A DNA stretch of 18,206 bases from an uncultured Candidatus Melainabacteria bacterium (GCA_934757245.1 CAKVLH010000022.1:1-18206); one strand, 5' to 3'. Numbered from the stretch's first letter, positions 8,781 to 17,387 are shown. The notes: generated by a model from the sequence alone, not told the origin. A program made the numbers and translations.

Positions 8781-8812
8781 GTAGGTTGGGAAAAGCACCA
8801 GCGGTTCCCACC
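8781..8812 (+). repeat. REP-like hairpin with GTAG tetranucleotide
   Basis: GTAG at 8781-8784 is followed directly by an imperfect stem (GTTGGGAA with TTCCCACC) around a 12-base loop. A GTAG or GGAG tetranucleotide next to a hairpin is the hallmark of REP sequences handled by RAYT transposases. The same layout occurs in the paired elements at 17581-17714 and 17768-17857. Confidence 0.55.
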
Positions 8813-8838
8813 AAAACAAAAATCTAAAAGGAGTAACT

Positions 8839-9864
8839 ATGTTTGACATGTTCGTAAAAAAATACATAACAGTAAAAAATATTATTTTCTTTATAATCGC
8901 GATTTTGTTTTTGGTTTTTATAACCAAAATTAAAGATATTGCAATTTTATTTTTCGCCTCCTATGTAGTTGCATGCTCACTCAACCCTATTGTTGATAAA
9001 TTAGAAAAGAAAGTGAAACGTCCGCTGGCATCTGCTTTAGTTCTTGGGGGAGGTCTTTTAACTCTTTCTTTATTCGTTATTCCAATCGGTGGCATGGCAG
9101 GACATCAGATAAAAGCTTTTTTACAAGCAATACCTGAACATATTGATGCGATTAAAGAATTTTTAATGAACATTCCGCTAATTCAAAACTCATTACAAGG
9201 TTCTGTTGATTTTGGTGAAATCATAGCTTCCGCATCCGGTGTTACAACGAATTTTGTAAATACTTCTATTAACGCAAGCATGGGACTTGCAACTGCTTTA
9301 ATTTACTTCTTTGCAGGTTGTATCATTGTATATTATTTTATGGCAGATAAAGAAGCTGTCAGAAAAACTTATATGAGTCTTTTCCCTAAAGAAATGAAAG
9401 TAAGAGCAGAAGAAATTCTTGATTCTATTTCGCAAAAAATAGGTGGATATGTAATCGCTCAATTGGTAACTATTGCAAGTGTTGGAATTATTATGACAAT
9501 CGGACTTTTGATTTTGAAAGTCGATTATGCGATTTTACTTGGCCTGTTGACTTCTGTTTTAGATTTAATTCCGGTTGTCGGCCCTGCAATTGCACTTATA
9601 ATAATGCTTCTAGCGTCTTATAAAATGGGTGCTGTAACTTTATTCTTTATTGTTGTAGTTTTTGCAATTGCTCAATGGGCTGAAAACAATTTTGTGCGAC
9701 CTTACATCTTTTCAAAATTCTTGGATTTACATCCGCTAATTATTTACTTCTTTCTATTTGTAACAGCACAATATTTAGGCGTAATCGGTGTAGTGTTCGC
9801 ACCTGCTATTGCAGCAACTGTTTGTGTTTTGATTGAAGAACTTTATATAAAGAATGTAAACTAG
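8839..9864 (+). CDS. AI-2E family transporter (PerM/TqsA-like membrane protein)
   Basis: Integral inner-membrane protein of the AI-2E family. Characterised members move small molecules: TqsA exports autoinducer-2, and others act as Na+(Li+)/H+ antiporters, so the substrate here cannot be told. Hydrophobic segments lie at about residues 15-55 (two), 62-85, 150-172, 205-230, 233-262, 265-285 and 305-335. A soluble stretch at about 90-150 separates the N-terminal and C-terminal membrane blocks, as usual. The segment LDLIPVVGPAIALI and the later NNFVRPYIFSKFLDLHPL are family signatures. The length of 341 residues is typical. AAAAGGAG at 8826-8833, five bases before ATG 8839, fixes the start. The radical SAM gene follows after one base, so the two are probably co-transcribed. 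Confidence 0.93.
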   Translation: MFDMFVKKYITVKNIIFFIIAILFLVFITKIKDIAILFFASYVVACSLNPIVDKLEKKVKRPLASALVLGGGLLTLSLFVIPIGGMAGHQIKAFLQAIPEHIDAIKEFLMNIPLIQNSLQGSVDFGEIIASASGVTTNFVNTSINASMGLATALIYFFAGCIIVYYFMADKEAVRKTYMSLFPKEMKVRAEEILDSISQKIGGYVIAQLVTIASVGIIMTIGLLILKVDYAILLGLLTSVLDLIPVVGPAIALIIMLLASYKMGAVTLFFIVVVFAIAQWAENNFVRPYIFSKFLDLHPLIIYFFLFVTAQYLGVIGVVFAPAIAATVCVLIEELYIKNVN

Positions 9865-9865
9865 T

Positions 9866-11365
9866 ATGGAAAAATATTTATACAATAGGACAAACGGCAA
9901 TTTTAATTTCTTGATGGCATATCCTGCTATTGAAGAATTTGCGCTGGCATCTCTTGGATATCTTTGGTTATATAAATTTGCTGATATGCAAGAAGGGATT
10001 AACGCAACAAGAATTTCAACAGATAATATTCCAAATATAAAAACTTTTGGTGCAATGGCTTTTTCAATGTCGTTTGACTTTGATTTTATGGGTGTTTTTG
10101 AAATATTAGAAAAACTGAATATTCCATTTTCAAGAAAAGAACGTGATGATAATTCTCCGTTAATTTTTGCCGGAGGACCTGTTTTAACAACAAACCCAAG
10201 ACCTTATGAAGAATTTTTCGATTTTATGATGATCGGTGATGGCGAAGATTGTTTCATTAAAGTTCTTGAAATTATAAAAAATAACGATAAAAAAACAGCT
10301 CTAAAATTACTTGAGGACGTCGACGGAATTTATATTCCTGAAAAACCTGTAAAAAAATACACTGCAAAACTTAATGATGTAATTTACACACCAATTTTGA
10401 GCGAAAAAAGCTATTTTAAAGATACTTTTATTATAGAAGTTGCGCGTGGCTGTATGAACAGATGCGCTTTTTGCACCGCTTCATACATTAATTTGCCATT
10501 TAGACACTATGAGTATGAAAAAATTATTGAAGCCATCGATTTGGGCCTAAAACATACAAATAAAATTGCATTATTAGGCGCTCAAATCAGCGCTCATCCG
10601 CGCTTTAACGACATAATGAAATATTTGAGAGAAAAAATGGAAAATGGCGAAGAAATTCAGCTCGGCATTTCATCTTTGAGGACTGATTCTGTAACTCCTG
10701 ACATGGTTCAGACTCTTGTTATGGGTGGTCAAAAACATTCCACAATTGCGATAGAAAGCGCAAGTGAGCGATTAAGAAAATTTATCAACAAGAATTTAAA
10801 AGAAGAGCAAATTCTCAATGCCGTAAAAATTTCACGTGAAAATGGATTAAAGGGACTTAAAATTTATTCAATGATTGGAATTCCCAACGAAACTCAAGAA
10901 GACATTGATGAGTTTTTAAGACTTGCTAAAATTCTAAAAAATGAAAACAAAGGTTTTAATATTGAGTTTTCGTTCTCTTCTTTTGTTCCAAAACCTCAAA
11001 CTCCACTTCAGTGGTCAAAGAGAGAAGATACAAAGAGTTTAGAAAAGAAGCAAAAATATTTAGAAAAATCGCTTGCTAAGATTGGTGTTGGCGCGAAATT
11101 TTGCAGTATAAAATGGGATTATTGGCAAACAGTTCTATCAAGAGCCGGAACTGAAATTGCCCCTTTGCTTGTAGAAGTTTATAGGCGCGGTGGAAAAATC
11201 GGCGCATATAAATCAGCACTCAAGGATTTAGATATTGATATTACAAAAGCGATAAACGGATATTCTATTGATGAAACTTTGCCATGGGATTTAATCGAAA
11301 ACTATCCGCCTAAAAATCTCTTGGTTAATGAATTTCATCGTTTAACAAAGCGACTAAACGTATAG
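9866..11365 (+). CDS. radical SAM protein, B12-binding-like N-terminal region
   Basis: A radical SAM enzyme that should bind a [4Fe-4S] cluster through Cys196, Cys200 and Cys203 (RGCMNRCAFC) and cleave S-adenosylmethionine. The N-terminal ~180 residues (AFSMSFDFDF, PLIFAGGPVLTTNPRPYEEFFDFMMIGDGE) resemble the Rossmann-like region that precedes the radical SAM core in the TIGR03960-type and B12-binding radical SAM proteins. The B12-ligand motif DxHxxG is not seen, so cobalamin binding is uncertain. After the core, residues about 375-499 include EFSFSSFVPKPQTPLQW, a motif common in this group. The substrate is unknown. The start ATG 9866 lies one base after the stop of the transporter gene with no good Shine-Dalgarno sequence, suggesting translational coupling. 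The end faces the minus-strand hydrolase with only 21 bases between. Confidence 0.92.
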   Translation: MEKYLYNRTNGNFNFLMAYPAIEEFALASLGYLWLYKFADMQEGINATRISTDNIPNIKTFGAMAFSMSFDFDFMGVFEILEKLNIPFSRKERDDNSPLIFAGGPVLTTNPRPYEEFFDFMMIGDGEDCFIKVLEIIKNNDKKTALKLLEDVDGIYIPEKPVKKYTAKLNDVIYTPILSEKSYFKDTFIIEVARGCMNRCAFCTASYINLPFRHYEYEKIIEAIDLGLKHTNKIALLGAQISAHPRFNDIMKYLREKMENGEEIQLGISSLRTDSVTPDMVQTLVMGGQKHSTIAIESASERLRKFINKNLKEEQILNAVKISRENGLKGLKIYSMIGIPNETQEDIDEFLRLAKILKNENKGFNIEFSFSSFVPKPQTPLQWSKREDTKSLEKKQKYLEKSLAKIGVGAKFCSIKWDYWQTVLSRAGTEIAPLLVEVYRRGGKIGAYKSALKDLDIDITKAINGYSIDETLPWDLIENYPPKNLLVNEFHRLTKRLNV

Positions 11366-11386
11366 TTTTGCAAACTAAAAATACTT

Positions 11387-13957
11387 TTAACCTTCAAATT
11401 TAAGTTTACCATTTACAACTTTCCATTTGTCAGTAAGTCTGAACACTCTGAATGTACCATGTTCACCTTTGCCTGCATTTTTACTACTATTATAAACACC
11501 CCAGTCAAGGTTGTCAGTCTCATCTGCATAAGCTTGACCGTTACCGTTAGTAATTGAAATATGTCCCGGTTCGTTACTAAAGTTTTTATCAGGTATCCAA
11601 ACTGCAATATATCCGGCTGGAAGATTTGGTAAATCGGTACTGTTTATTTGACGAGCACCACTTCCGGTTTGAACATATTTTACTTCTTCAAACATATCCG
11701 GATGACGTTCAAACCAACCAACTGTTGCTTTTGGAGTTCCTTCGACTAAATCTTTTGCGTTAGCTACTGAAATTCCTGCTTCAAGCATTGCATTTCTAAA
11801 ACCGGTCATGCAATATCCTGCAGAATTCATTCTCTTGGCTACATTTTGCGCTGATTTTGCCAATGCAATTGACGCTTGAGAAGTGTTAGTAGTATTAACT
11901 CCATTATCAGGAACTTTGCCTGCAAAACCTCTTCGTACAGTATTATTAGGAAGCGTAATTCCATTGTGCATAGGAGTTCTTAATAGATTATTCTCCGGAA
12001 CATTATTTACAGATATTTTAGGTGATTTTGATGCAAGATATTCTTTCTTAAATGCAAATTCAGCGTCTCGAATTGTTTGCATGTATTTATCACGCATTAT
12101 ATGAGCTTCTGTCTGATTAACTCCGTCTGAAAAATCAATATTATTATCTTTTATTTGTTGTTTTAGTTTTGAAACCTGACTTAACATCATATCAACATCT
12201 CTTTGTGTCAATGAATCAGCTTCTTTTGCTGTTAAACCGAATTCAAATCCAATTTCACCGTGTTCAACTGCAAGCAATAATAATTTTTTAGAATTATTAT
12301 CAATTTTAGCATTTTTGTTTAAACTTGTTCTTAAAACCTGTAATTCATCGCTTTGATCTTTCAAATTAGTATAATTATACATTTTTGGCATGAAAACGAC
12401 TGAACCAACAGGACCGTTGTTATCCATTGGAGTAAAGTTTTTAACAACTTTTTTGTCTTTAGATTTTTGAATTGCATTCGCTCTAATTGTAGAATTTTCT
12501 TTAATACGATATTTTTCTGAATATTTGTGAACATTTCTTGTATATTCTAAAGCTTCCGGTTCCATTGTACCGTCTTTAATAGCAGCCATTCTACCATTCC
12601 ACATATAACATAAAGCATCTTCATCTGTAACTTTGTTTACAAATGATTTAGTATTATAAGTTTTTTCCAAATGACCGTTTTTCATTTCCCAACCGTCAAT
12701 TGTTACAACAGCACCATTAGCTGCTTCTATGCCTTTTTGATATTTTGAATTATTTTTTAGAATTCTATTATTTTGTACAAGAACAACCATTGTTGCCATC
12801 GCAGCGTTAGTCATATTATACAAATCAGTACCATTTGTTAAACCTAATTTCGAAAACTTATCGGCAATCCATTTGTCTCTTTTTTGCATTTCAAATTTAA
12901 TTTGCGTAGGTCCAAAAGAAAAATCGTGTGTCAATTTTGCAACTTGACCAACTTGAGTAACTTCTGAAGTTCCACCCAAATAATATTTTCCATTTCGATA
13001 CATACCACCATTATTACCGAAATTAGTTTCTTGTTCCGCAATTGCCATAGCAAGTCTGGCAAGTTTATTATATGTATCATTATCTATGCCTAACATAGAC
13101 ATTAATCTTGCTTTATTTTCTTCTAATGCTTTTGCAAATTTTTTGGCATTTTCACTAGCATTATTAGGAAGTGATATCGTCATTGGGACAGGTTCAGTAA
13201 TTTTACTAGCTTGAGGCTTTTGTGTACTACCTGCTTTTACCAATTCTCTTACTCTGCCACGCTTAGGGTCATGATATTCTCTAACAACTTTTCCGTCTTT
13301 ATAGTAATAAGTTGCTTCAATTACTTCGCCTTTTGAATTTTTCTTTTGAGAAACTGTTTTTATTCCTGCTTCTTTATAAATTGGACTGTTAACTTTTTCT
13401 CTAGCACTTGTATTTTTGTCTACAACATTAGCTTGTTTTGAATTATATCCTTCCATTGCAGCTTGAACTCTTGCAGCAGCTTTGTTAACCCAAGTATCTA
13501 ATTGATTGATATCAGTAATTTTATTGTAATCACCATAATAAATACCTGTTAAACCTAAACTCTTAGCTTTATCTGCTAAAGGTTTACAGATATATTGCTT
13601 AACGTGATTAATATCTAAACCCCATTCTTCGTCAATATCTTTGACTAGAGAACGTTTATTTTTATTTGCGGGTACATTTTTATACTCAGATAGAACAAAT
13701 GCAACATTTTCGGTATTCACTCTGTGTAGTAAAGCAATTGTTTTATCATTTTTTGATACGCCGTCAATCTGATTATATAATTCAGTTGCTACCTTTCTTG
13801 CATCGGTTTTTATATCTTTAGTATTTTTTTGTTTTATAACTTTCTTTTGAACATTACCAATTGCAGGATTATTTCTTTTTTCTGCAGCATAGACTTTTGC
13901 TTGTGCATTTTCAATCCATTTAAGAAGTTCATTCGGTTTATTACTTGGGATTTTCAT
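11387..13957 (-). CDS. peptidoglycan hydrolase, C-terminal part (lysozyme-like plus CHAP/NlpC-like), separated by frameshift
   Basis: This 856-residue frame is probably the downstream part of one gene with the frame at 14850-13954. It opens with the end of a first repeat unit (NELLKWIENAQAKVYAAEKR) and contains a second unit at about 50-185 with the motif GIYYGDYNK. Residues about 285-460 look like a lysozyme/lytic transglycosylase fold: IAEQETNFG with candidate catalytic Glu310, and SFGPTQI (347-353). Residues about 710-850 form a Cys/His peptidase- or amidase-like domain of CHAP or NlpC/P60 type, with Cys716 (GYCMTGF) and His799 (GHISITNG). Together these would cut both glycan and peptide bonds. 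The ATG at 13957 overlaps the upstream stop (ATGA) and lies inside the repeat motif, so it is probably not a natural start. No signal peptide is visible. Domain assignments are by motif only. Confidence 0.8.
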   Translation of the reverse strand: MKIPSNKPNELLKWIENAQAKVYAAEKRNNPAIGNVQKKVIKQKNTKDIKTDARKVATELYNQIDGVSKNDKTIALLHRVNTENVAFVLSEYKNVPANKNKRSLVKDIDEEWGLDINHVKQYICKPLADKAKSLGLTGIYYGDYNKITDINQLDTWVNKAAARVQAAMEGYNSKQANVVDKNTSAREKVNSPIYKEAGIKTVSQKKNSKGEVIEATYYYKDGKVVREYHDPKRGRVRELVKAGSTQKPQASKITEPVPMTISLPNNASENAKKFAKALEENKARLMSMLGIDNDTYNKLARLAMAIAEQETNFGNNGGMYRNGKYYLGGTSEVTQVGQVAKLTHDFSFGPTQIKFEMQKRDKWIADKFSKLGLTNGTDLYNMTNAAMATMVVLVQNNRILKNNSKYQKGIEAANGAVVTIDGWEMKNGHLEKTYNTKSFVNKVTDEDALCYMWNGRMAAIKDGTMEPEALEYTRNVHKYSEKYRIKENSTIRANAIQKSKDKKVVKNFTPMDNNGPVGSVVFMPKMYNYTNLKDQSDELQVLRTSLNKNAKIDNNSKKLLLLAVEHGEIGFEFGLTAKEADSLTQRDVDMMLSQVSKLKQQIKDNNIDFSDGVNQTEAHIMRDKYMQTIRDAEFAFKKEYLASKSPKISVNNVPENNLLRTPMHNGITLPNNTVRRGFAGKVPDNGVNTTNTSQASIALAKSAQNVAKRMNSAGYCMTGFRNAMLEAGISVANAKDLVEGTPKATVGWFERHPDMFEEVKYVQTGSGARQINSTDLPNLPAGYIAVWIPDKNFSNEPGHISITNGNGQAYADETDNLDWGVYNSSKNAGKGEHGTFRVFRLTDKWKVVNGKLKFEG

Positions 13958-14850
13958 ATAATCGCCATAATATACACGCCAACTTTTAATTCTTGCGCTC
14001 TTTTTGCAAGTTGCCAGCAGATTTTGTCTTTAACTCCTTTTAAAAATTTGTCGCCATTATTTATCATGTCTTTTGCAAGATTACGACCTGTAATGTTATT
14101 ATATTGCGCTAATACAAAGGCTATATTTTTACTATTAACTTTGTCAAAAGCTTTATTTGCAAATGTAGGAGTTGTTTTAAGTTGATTTGCGATGCTAATA
14201 GCTTCTTTTTGAACCTTATTTGCAACAACCTGATTGCCTTTATGTTTGTTAATTTTTTGAGACGCAGAGCTTGTAGTCGCTTTAGTATTATTTTTGTTCT
14301 TAATTTTTTGTTTACGTTTTGCTAACCAAGTACCTTCAAGTTCATCTGTAGATTCAACATAATTACCACTGACTTTTAACTGTTCTATTTGTGCACTATA
14401 ATCTCCGTCTAAAGTTAACATATCACCAACATTAAAACCATACTTGTGATACATACCTTCTTTAATAGCCTCAGCTTTTAGTTTTCTAGCAAATACTTTT
14501 GCATCATCACCAGAAATGCCTAATTTTTCAGCAATAATTTCCGTAGTATCGCCAGCTTGTACAATATAAGTTGTTTTAGTTCCCACTGTTTGATATTGGC
14601 TTGATATACTTGTGTTTTCTATAGTATTGTAAGTATCTTCCGTAAAATTCATGGCTTCTTGTTCTGTAAGACCATCCGCACCAAAATCTATTTCACCTCT
14701 CAAGTATTTTTGAAGTAAGCTATCTCTTTGTTCTTGATTAATAACATTGCGTTGGAAAAGACTGTTAATAGAATTTTCTGTAATTTCTCTTATTCGATTT
14801 TTTTGTGCTAGGTGAGTATTGTAACCAACTTCGCCAATGTTGCTTGTCAT
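13954..14850 (-). CDS. peptidoglycan hydrolase, N-terminal part with LysM domain (truncated by frameshift)
   Basis: 298 residues. Residues 1-85 are polar and helical with no signal peptide or membrane segment. Residues about 94-147 form a LysM domain (TYIVQAGDTTEIIAEKLGIS through NVGDMLTL), which binds N-acetylglucosamine-containing glycan. After a Lys/Asn-rich linker, residues about 213-295 are the first copy of a roughly 100-residue unit (NSKNIAFVLAQYN) repeated in the downstream frame (NTENVAFVLSEYK). The natural product was probably about 1150 residues reading through both frames, with order LysM, unit, unit, lysozyme-like, CHAP-like. Start ATG 14850 has AAGGGA about seven bases upstream and a good promoter. 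The gene is divergent from the GH13 gene. A cell-wall remodelling or lytic role is inferred from the domains; how it leaves the cell is not clear. Confidence 0.85.
   Translation of the reverse strand: MTSNIGEVGYNTHLAQKNRIREITENSINSLFQRNVINQEQRDSLLQKYLRGEIDFGADGLTEQEAMNFTEDTYNTIENTSISSQYQTVGTKTTYIVQAGDTTEIIAEKLGISGDDAKVFARKLKAEAIKEGMYHKYGFNVGDMLTLDGDYSAQIEQLKVSGNYVESTDELEGTWLAKRKQKIKNKNNTKATTSSASQKINKHKGNQVVANKVQKEAISIANQLKTTPTFANKAFDKVNSKNIAFVLAQYNNITGRNLAKDMINNGDKFLKGVKDKICWQLAKRAQELKVGVYIMAII
13965..13977 (-). other. frameshift site splitting the hydrolase gene
   Basis: On the minus strand the sequence is GTGTATATTATGG. Removing two bases (AT) gives GTG TAT TAT GG, encoding V-Y-Y-G and restoring GVYYGDY, which matches GIYYGDY in the second repeat unit of the same protein. 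As it stands, the upstream frame reads GVYIMAII and stops. No classical slippery heptamer is visible, so mutation or sequencing/assembly error is likelier than programmed frameshifting. Confidence 0.85.
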
Positions 14851-14872
14851 TAGAAATCCCTTATTCTTACTT

Positions 14873-14900
14873 ACTATAGTAATATCGTCATTTTTTTCAA
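14873..14900 (-). promoter_or_regulatory. promoter of the LysM/hydrolase gene
   Basis: On the minus strand, TTGAAA (14900-14895) and TATAGT (14878-14873) are separated by 16 bases. The predicted start near 14867 gives a leader of about 17 nt with the ribosome site AAGGGA in it. Confidence 0.6.
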
Positions 14901-14955
14901 AAACTTTAATGTTTTTTAAATATTGTTACAAAAATTTACAAAGCCTCGTATTCGT

Positions 14956-14984
14956 TTGTAAAAAATATATATGCATGATATTAT
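14956..14984 (+). promoter_or_regulatory. promoter of the GH13 gene
   Basis: TTGTAA (14956-14961) and TATTAT (14979-14984) have the ideal 17-base spacing. Transcription would start near 14991, about 37 nt before the ATG at 15028. The earlier in-frame ATG at 14971 lies inside this promoter and is therefore unlikely to be used. Confidence 0.6.
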
Positions 14985-15027
14985 CCTTGTATACAATCCA
15001 AACAATCACAATTTGAAGGAGATCCCT

Positions 15028-17298
15028 ATGTTAGACTTTTTGTTCAAAAAAGAAACTGTAAATTCTTGTGATAATTTAAACAGTTTCTATTCTAAGCTTA
15101 AAGAAATGTATTCTTTTGACAGTATTTCTGATGAAAGAAAAGAATATTTAAAAACAACAATGTCAAAATTCGGGTATCTTCCTTATCCGCAAGTTAAAGC
15201 GTTAGAAGAATTAACAGATGCAGAAGTTTTGTTTGCGCTTGAATCAAAATGGGAAGCTAACGGAGTTTTCAAAGATGGGAATTTCGAATTCTCTAAATCA
15301 AGCGTTTTAGCAAGAAATAATGTTAAAAATTCAAGTTGGCTTCAAAAAGAAGGACACGATATTAAATTAACAAACCTTGCAGGTTTAGGCAAAGATAACA
15401 CGCAAGCAGGTAAATTTATGGATTGGATGCGCCAACTTTTGATTTTACCTACTGGTAATTTAGATAACAACGTATTTTCTACAACAATGTATTTAATTCC
15501 GTTCCATCCGCGCGAATTCGGTTGTGCTTATCTTCCGACAGCAAGTTGTGTTAGCCCGAATTTAGAAGATAAAAATATTTTTGAAAAAACAGGTTTGAAT
15601 GCAGATGAACAGGTTAAAACATTTATTCAAATGACACAACTTGCAGGACATCCTGTAATTTATGATATACTTCCACAAACAGGAAGATTCTCTAAAATAG
15701 TTCTAACAAATCCTGATTGCGCACGTTGGTTTGATATTAATGCTTTGATTGAAGAATTATCAAAGAATGTCGATAAAGTGGCACAAGAACTTAAAGATAA
15801 ATACTCTCAAGATGATTTAGATATTGTAAGCGGTATTTATAAAAAATCTATCAAAGGTGAAAGCTACGGAGATTTGTCTGAACATTATCAAAATATTTTC
15901 AATGAATTAGAAGAACTTTTAAAAGAAACAAAAATTTTCTTATCTAATTCTATGTTAGAAAAAAGCATTCAAGACAGATTACACAAAAAAGCAAAATCAA
16001 TTATTAATGCTGTTGCAGGCAATAAACATAACAAAAAAATGTCAGAAAATGATATTAAAAATCAAGGCGAAATTATCCAAGCTTTGATTAAAGAAGGTAT
16101 GTGGCCTGCTCCTGGTGGTGCTTGGTGTTCAGCCGGTGTTCCTGTGTTTGATAAAATGAGCGAAGGTGCGTCATATCCGACATTCAAGCATTATAAGTTT
16201 GATGGCGAAGATGTAACTCATTTTGCTAACCTTGATTGTCAAACTCCATACTATTTTGTATGCCTTGAAAATGGTAAATATAACAATGATGTAATCAAAT
16301 TCTTTATTGATTACATGAAAAATCTTCAAGAAGAATTTAACTTCGACGGTTTCAGAGTTGACCACATCGACCACATTGTTGATGAAGTTTCTGAAAAAGA
16401 CGGTGTTCCAATAAGTTATAGAGCGCCTAGAAAAGTTTTAGGAATGTTAAATACTGCAATGAAAGAAAAAGTTCCATATTTTGCAACACTTGCAGAGTAT
16501 ATGCTTTGGGATAATTTTTACAAAGAATACCATGAAGATATGAATTTTGATGTACTTTGGGGAAATGATATTGTTTCACAAAGCTACAAAACTCCTGAAG
16601 CAATTGCAGAAGATAATTTGACATTGGCTAATTATAATTCAACTTCCAAAAAATTAACTCCGCTTTCTATTCTAAAAACATACAACAACCAAGATGGCGA
16701 ATTTGAGGCGATTGACAGATATCCTGCTCAGTTAGGTGAACAAGGGGCATTGTTTAAATGGTTCAAGTACAAATTTTTACCTGGAGGACGCAATGCTCAA
16801 AGACCTGTAATGTACATTGACGGTGATGAATCTTTCACAAAAACTGGCATGGAATCTGTAATCGGAAATGAAGTTTCAATGCCAAGAGCAAAAGACTACG
16901 ATTTCTTTGCAAAATTTGACGCTATTGACAGATTTGTAAAAAATTGTCCTGTAATTACTGACGGTGAAGCTCATATTATAAGACAAGATGAAGATGGATT
17001 TGTAGTATGGCAAATTCAAAAAGAAGGATTAAAGAATTCAATTCTTGTAGTTGCTAACTATCAATCACCAACTGAAAAGTTTAGAGTTGAAGAAGGTGAA
17101 AATTCTTGGAACGAAGAAAGAGAAGGAAGGGAAGTTTTCGACAAAACAATTGAACTTTCTTGCGACTATTCAATTGTTTCAGAATTCAGATTTGACGGTA
17201 AAGATTATATCGAAGAAAAATTCGTGGCAGCAACAAATTCACTTTCTTTTGGAAAGCTTATGCCTGCTGAATTCAAGTTCTTTACAGTGATTAAGTAG
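15028..17298 (+). CDS. GH13-family (alpha-amylase-like) glucan-active enzyme, atypical
   Basis: 757 residues, cytoplasmic (no signal peptide). A GH13-type barrel is indicated by region I-like VIYDILPQ (Asp213), region II GFRVDHIDH with nucleophile Asp445, region III TLAEYM with acid/base Glu490, and region IV NNQDGE with Asp556. The Asp-Glu-Asp catalytic triad is thus present. Two usually conserved histidines are missing: region I has PQTGR where DxxxNH is expected, and region IV has Gln555 where the HD histidine is expected. A long helical, Lys-rich insertion (about 240-350) lies between regions I and II. The C-terminal ~110 residues look like the beta domain common in GH13. Likely substrates are alpha-glucans such as glycogen or malto-oligosaccharides, but hydrolase versus transferase cannot be told. 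AAGGAG at 15016-15021, six bases upstream, fixes the start. Confidence 0.85.
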   Translation: MLDFLFKKETVNSCDNLNSFYSKLKEMYSFDSISDERKEYLKTTMSKFGYLPYPQVKALEELTDAEVLFALESKWEANGVFKDGNFEFSKSSVLARNNVKNSSWLQKEGHDIKLTNLAGLGKDNTQAGKFMDWMRQLLILPTGNLDNNVFSTTMYLIPFHPREFGCAYLPTASCVSPNLEDKNIFEKTGLNADEQVKTFIQMTQLAGHPVIYDILPQTGRFSKIVLTNPDCARWFDINALIEELSKNVDKVAQELKDKYSQDDLDIVSGIYKKSIKGESYGDLSEHYQNIFNELEELLKETKIFLSNSMLEKSIQDRLHKKAKSIINAVAGNKHNKKMSENDIKNQGEIIQALIKEGMWPAPGGAWCSAGVPVFDKMSEGASYPTFKHYKFDGEDVTHFANLDCQTPYYFVCLENGKYNNDVIKFFIDYMKNLQEEFNFDGFRVDHIDHIVDEVSEKDGVPISYRAPRKVLGMLNTAMKEKVPYFATLAEYMLWDNFYKEYHEDMNFDVLWGNDIVSQSYKTPEAIAEDNLTLANYNSTSKKLTPLSILKTYNNQDGEFEAIDRYPAQLGEQGALFKWFKYKFLPGGRNAQRPVMYIDGDESFTKTGMESVIGNEVSMPRAKDYDFFAKFDAIDRFVKNCPVITDGEAHIIRQDEDGFVVWQIQKEGLKNSILVVANYQSPTEKFRVEEGENSWNEEREGREVFDKTIELSCDYSIVSEFRFDGKDYIEEKFVAATNSLSFGKLMPAEFKFFTVIK

Positions 17299-17300
17299 TA

Positions 17301-17387
17301 CTACGTACGTAGCCATTGGGTCGGATGACATTTGTGAAACTACAAGTAAAAACAAAAACTACAAGTCATCCTCAATGTAACAACTAC
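17301..17387. repeat. palindrome and long imperfect inverted repeat with GTAG/CTAC ends
   Basis: CTACGTACGTAG (17301-17312) is a perfect 12-bp palindrome. From its GTAG (17309-17312) to CTAC (17384-17387) lies a long imperfect inverted repeat: CATTG...GGATGAC on the left pairs with GTCATCC-T-CAATG on the right. The loop holds AAACTACAAGT twice (17337-17347 and 17356-17366). It resembles the GTAG-ended elements further on but is more degraded. Confidence 0.5.

Noticed and set aside
11366..11386. Possible bidirectional terminator between the radical SAM and hydrolase genes
   Set aside because: AGTTT-TGC-AAACT is only a 5-bp stem and lacks a T-tract on the proper side in either direction.
13965..13977. 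Programmed ribosomal frameshift in the hydrolase
   Set aside because: No X-XXY-YYZ slippery heptamer is seen; a dinucleotide insertion explains the data more simply.
14971..15027. Longer N-terminus for the GH13 enzyme starting at ATG 14971
   Set aside because: That ATG lies between a well-spaced -35 and -10, while ATG 15028 has a strong Shine-Dalgarno sequence.
17337..17366. Direct repeats AAACTACAAGT as the start of a CRISPR array
   Set aside because: Only two 11-bp copies with a period of 19 bases and no further units; they are the loop of an inverted repeat.
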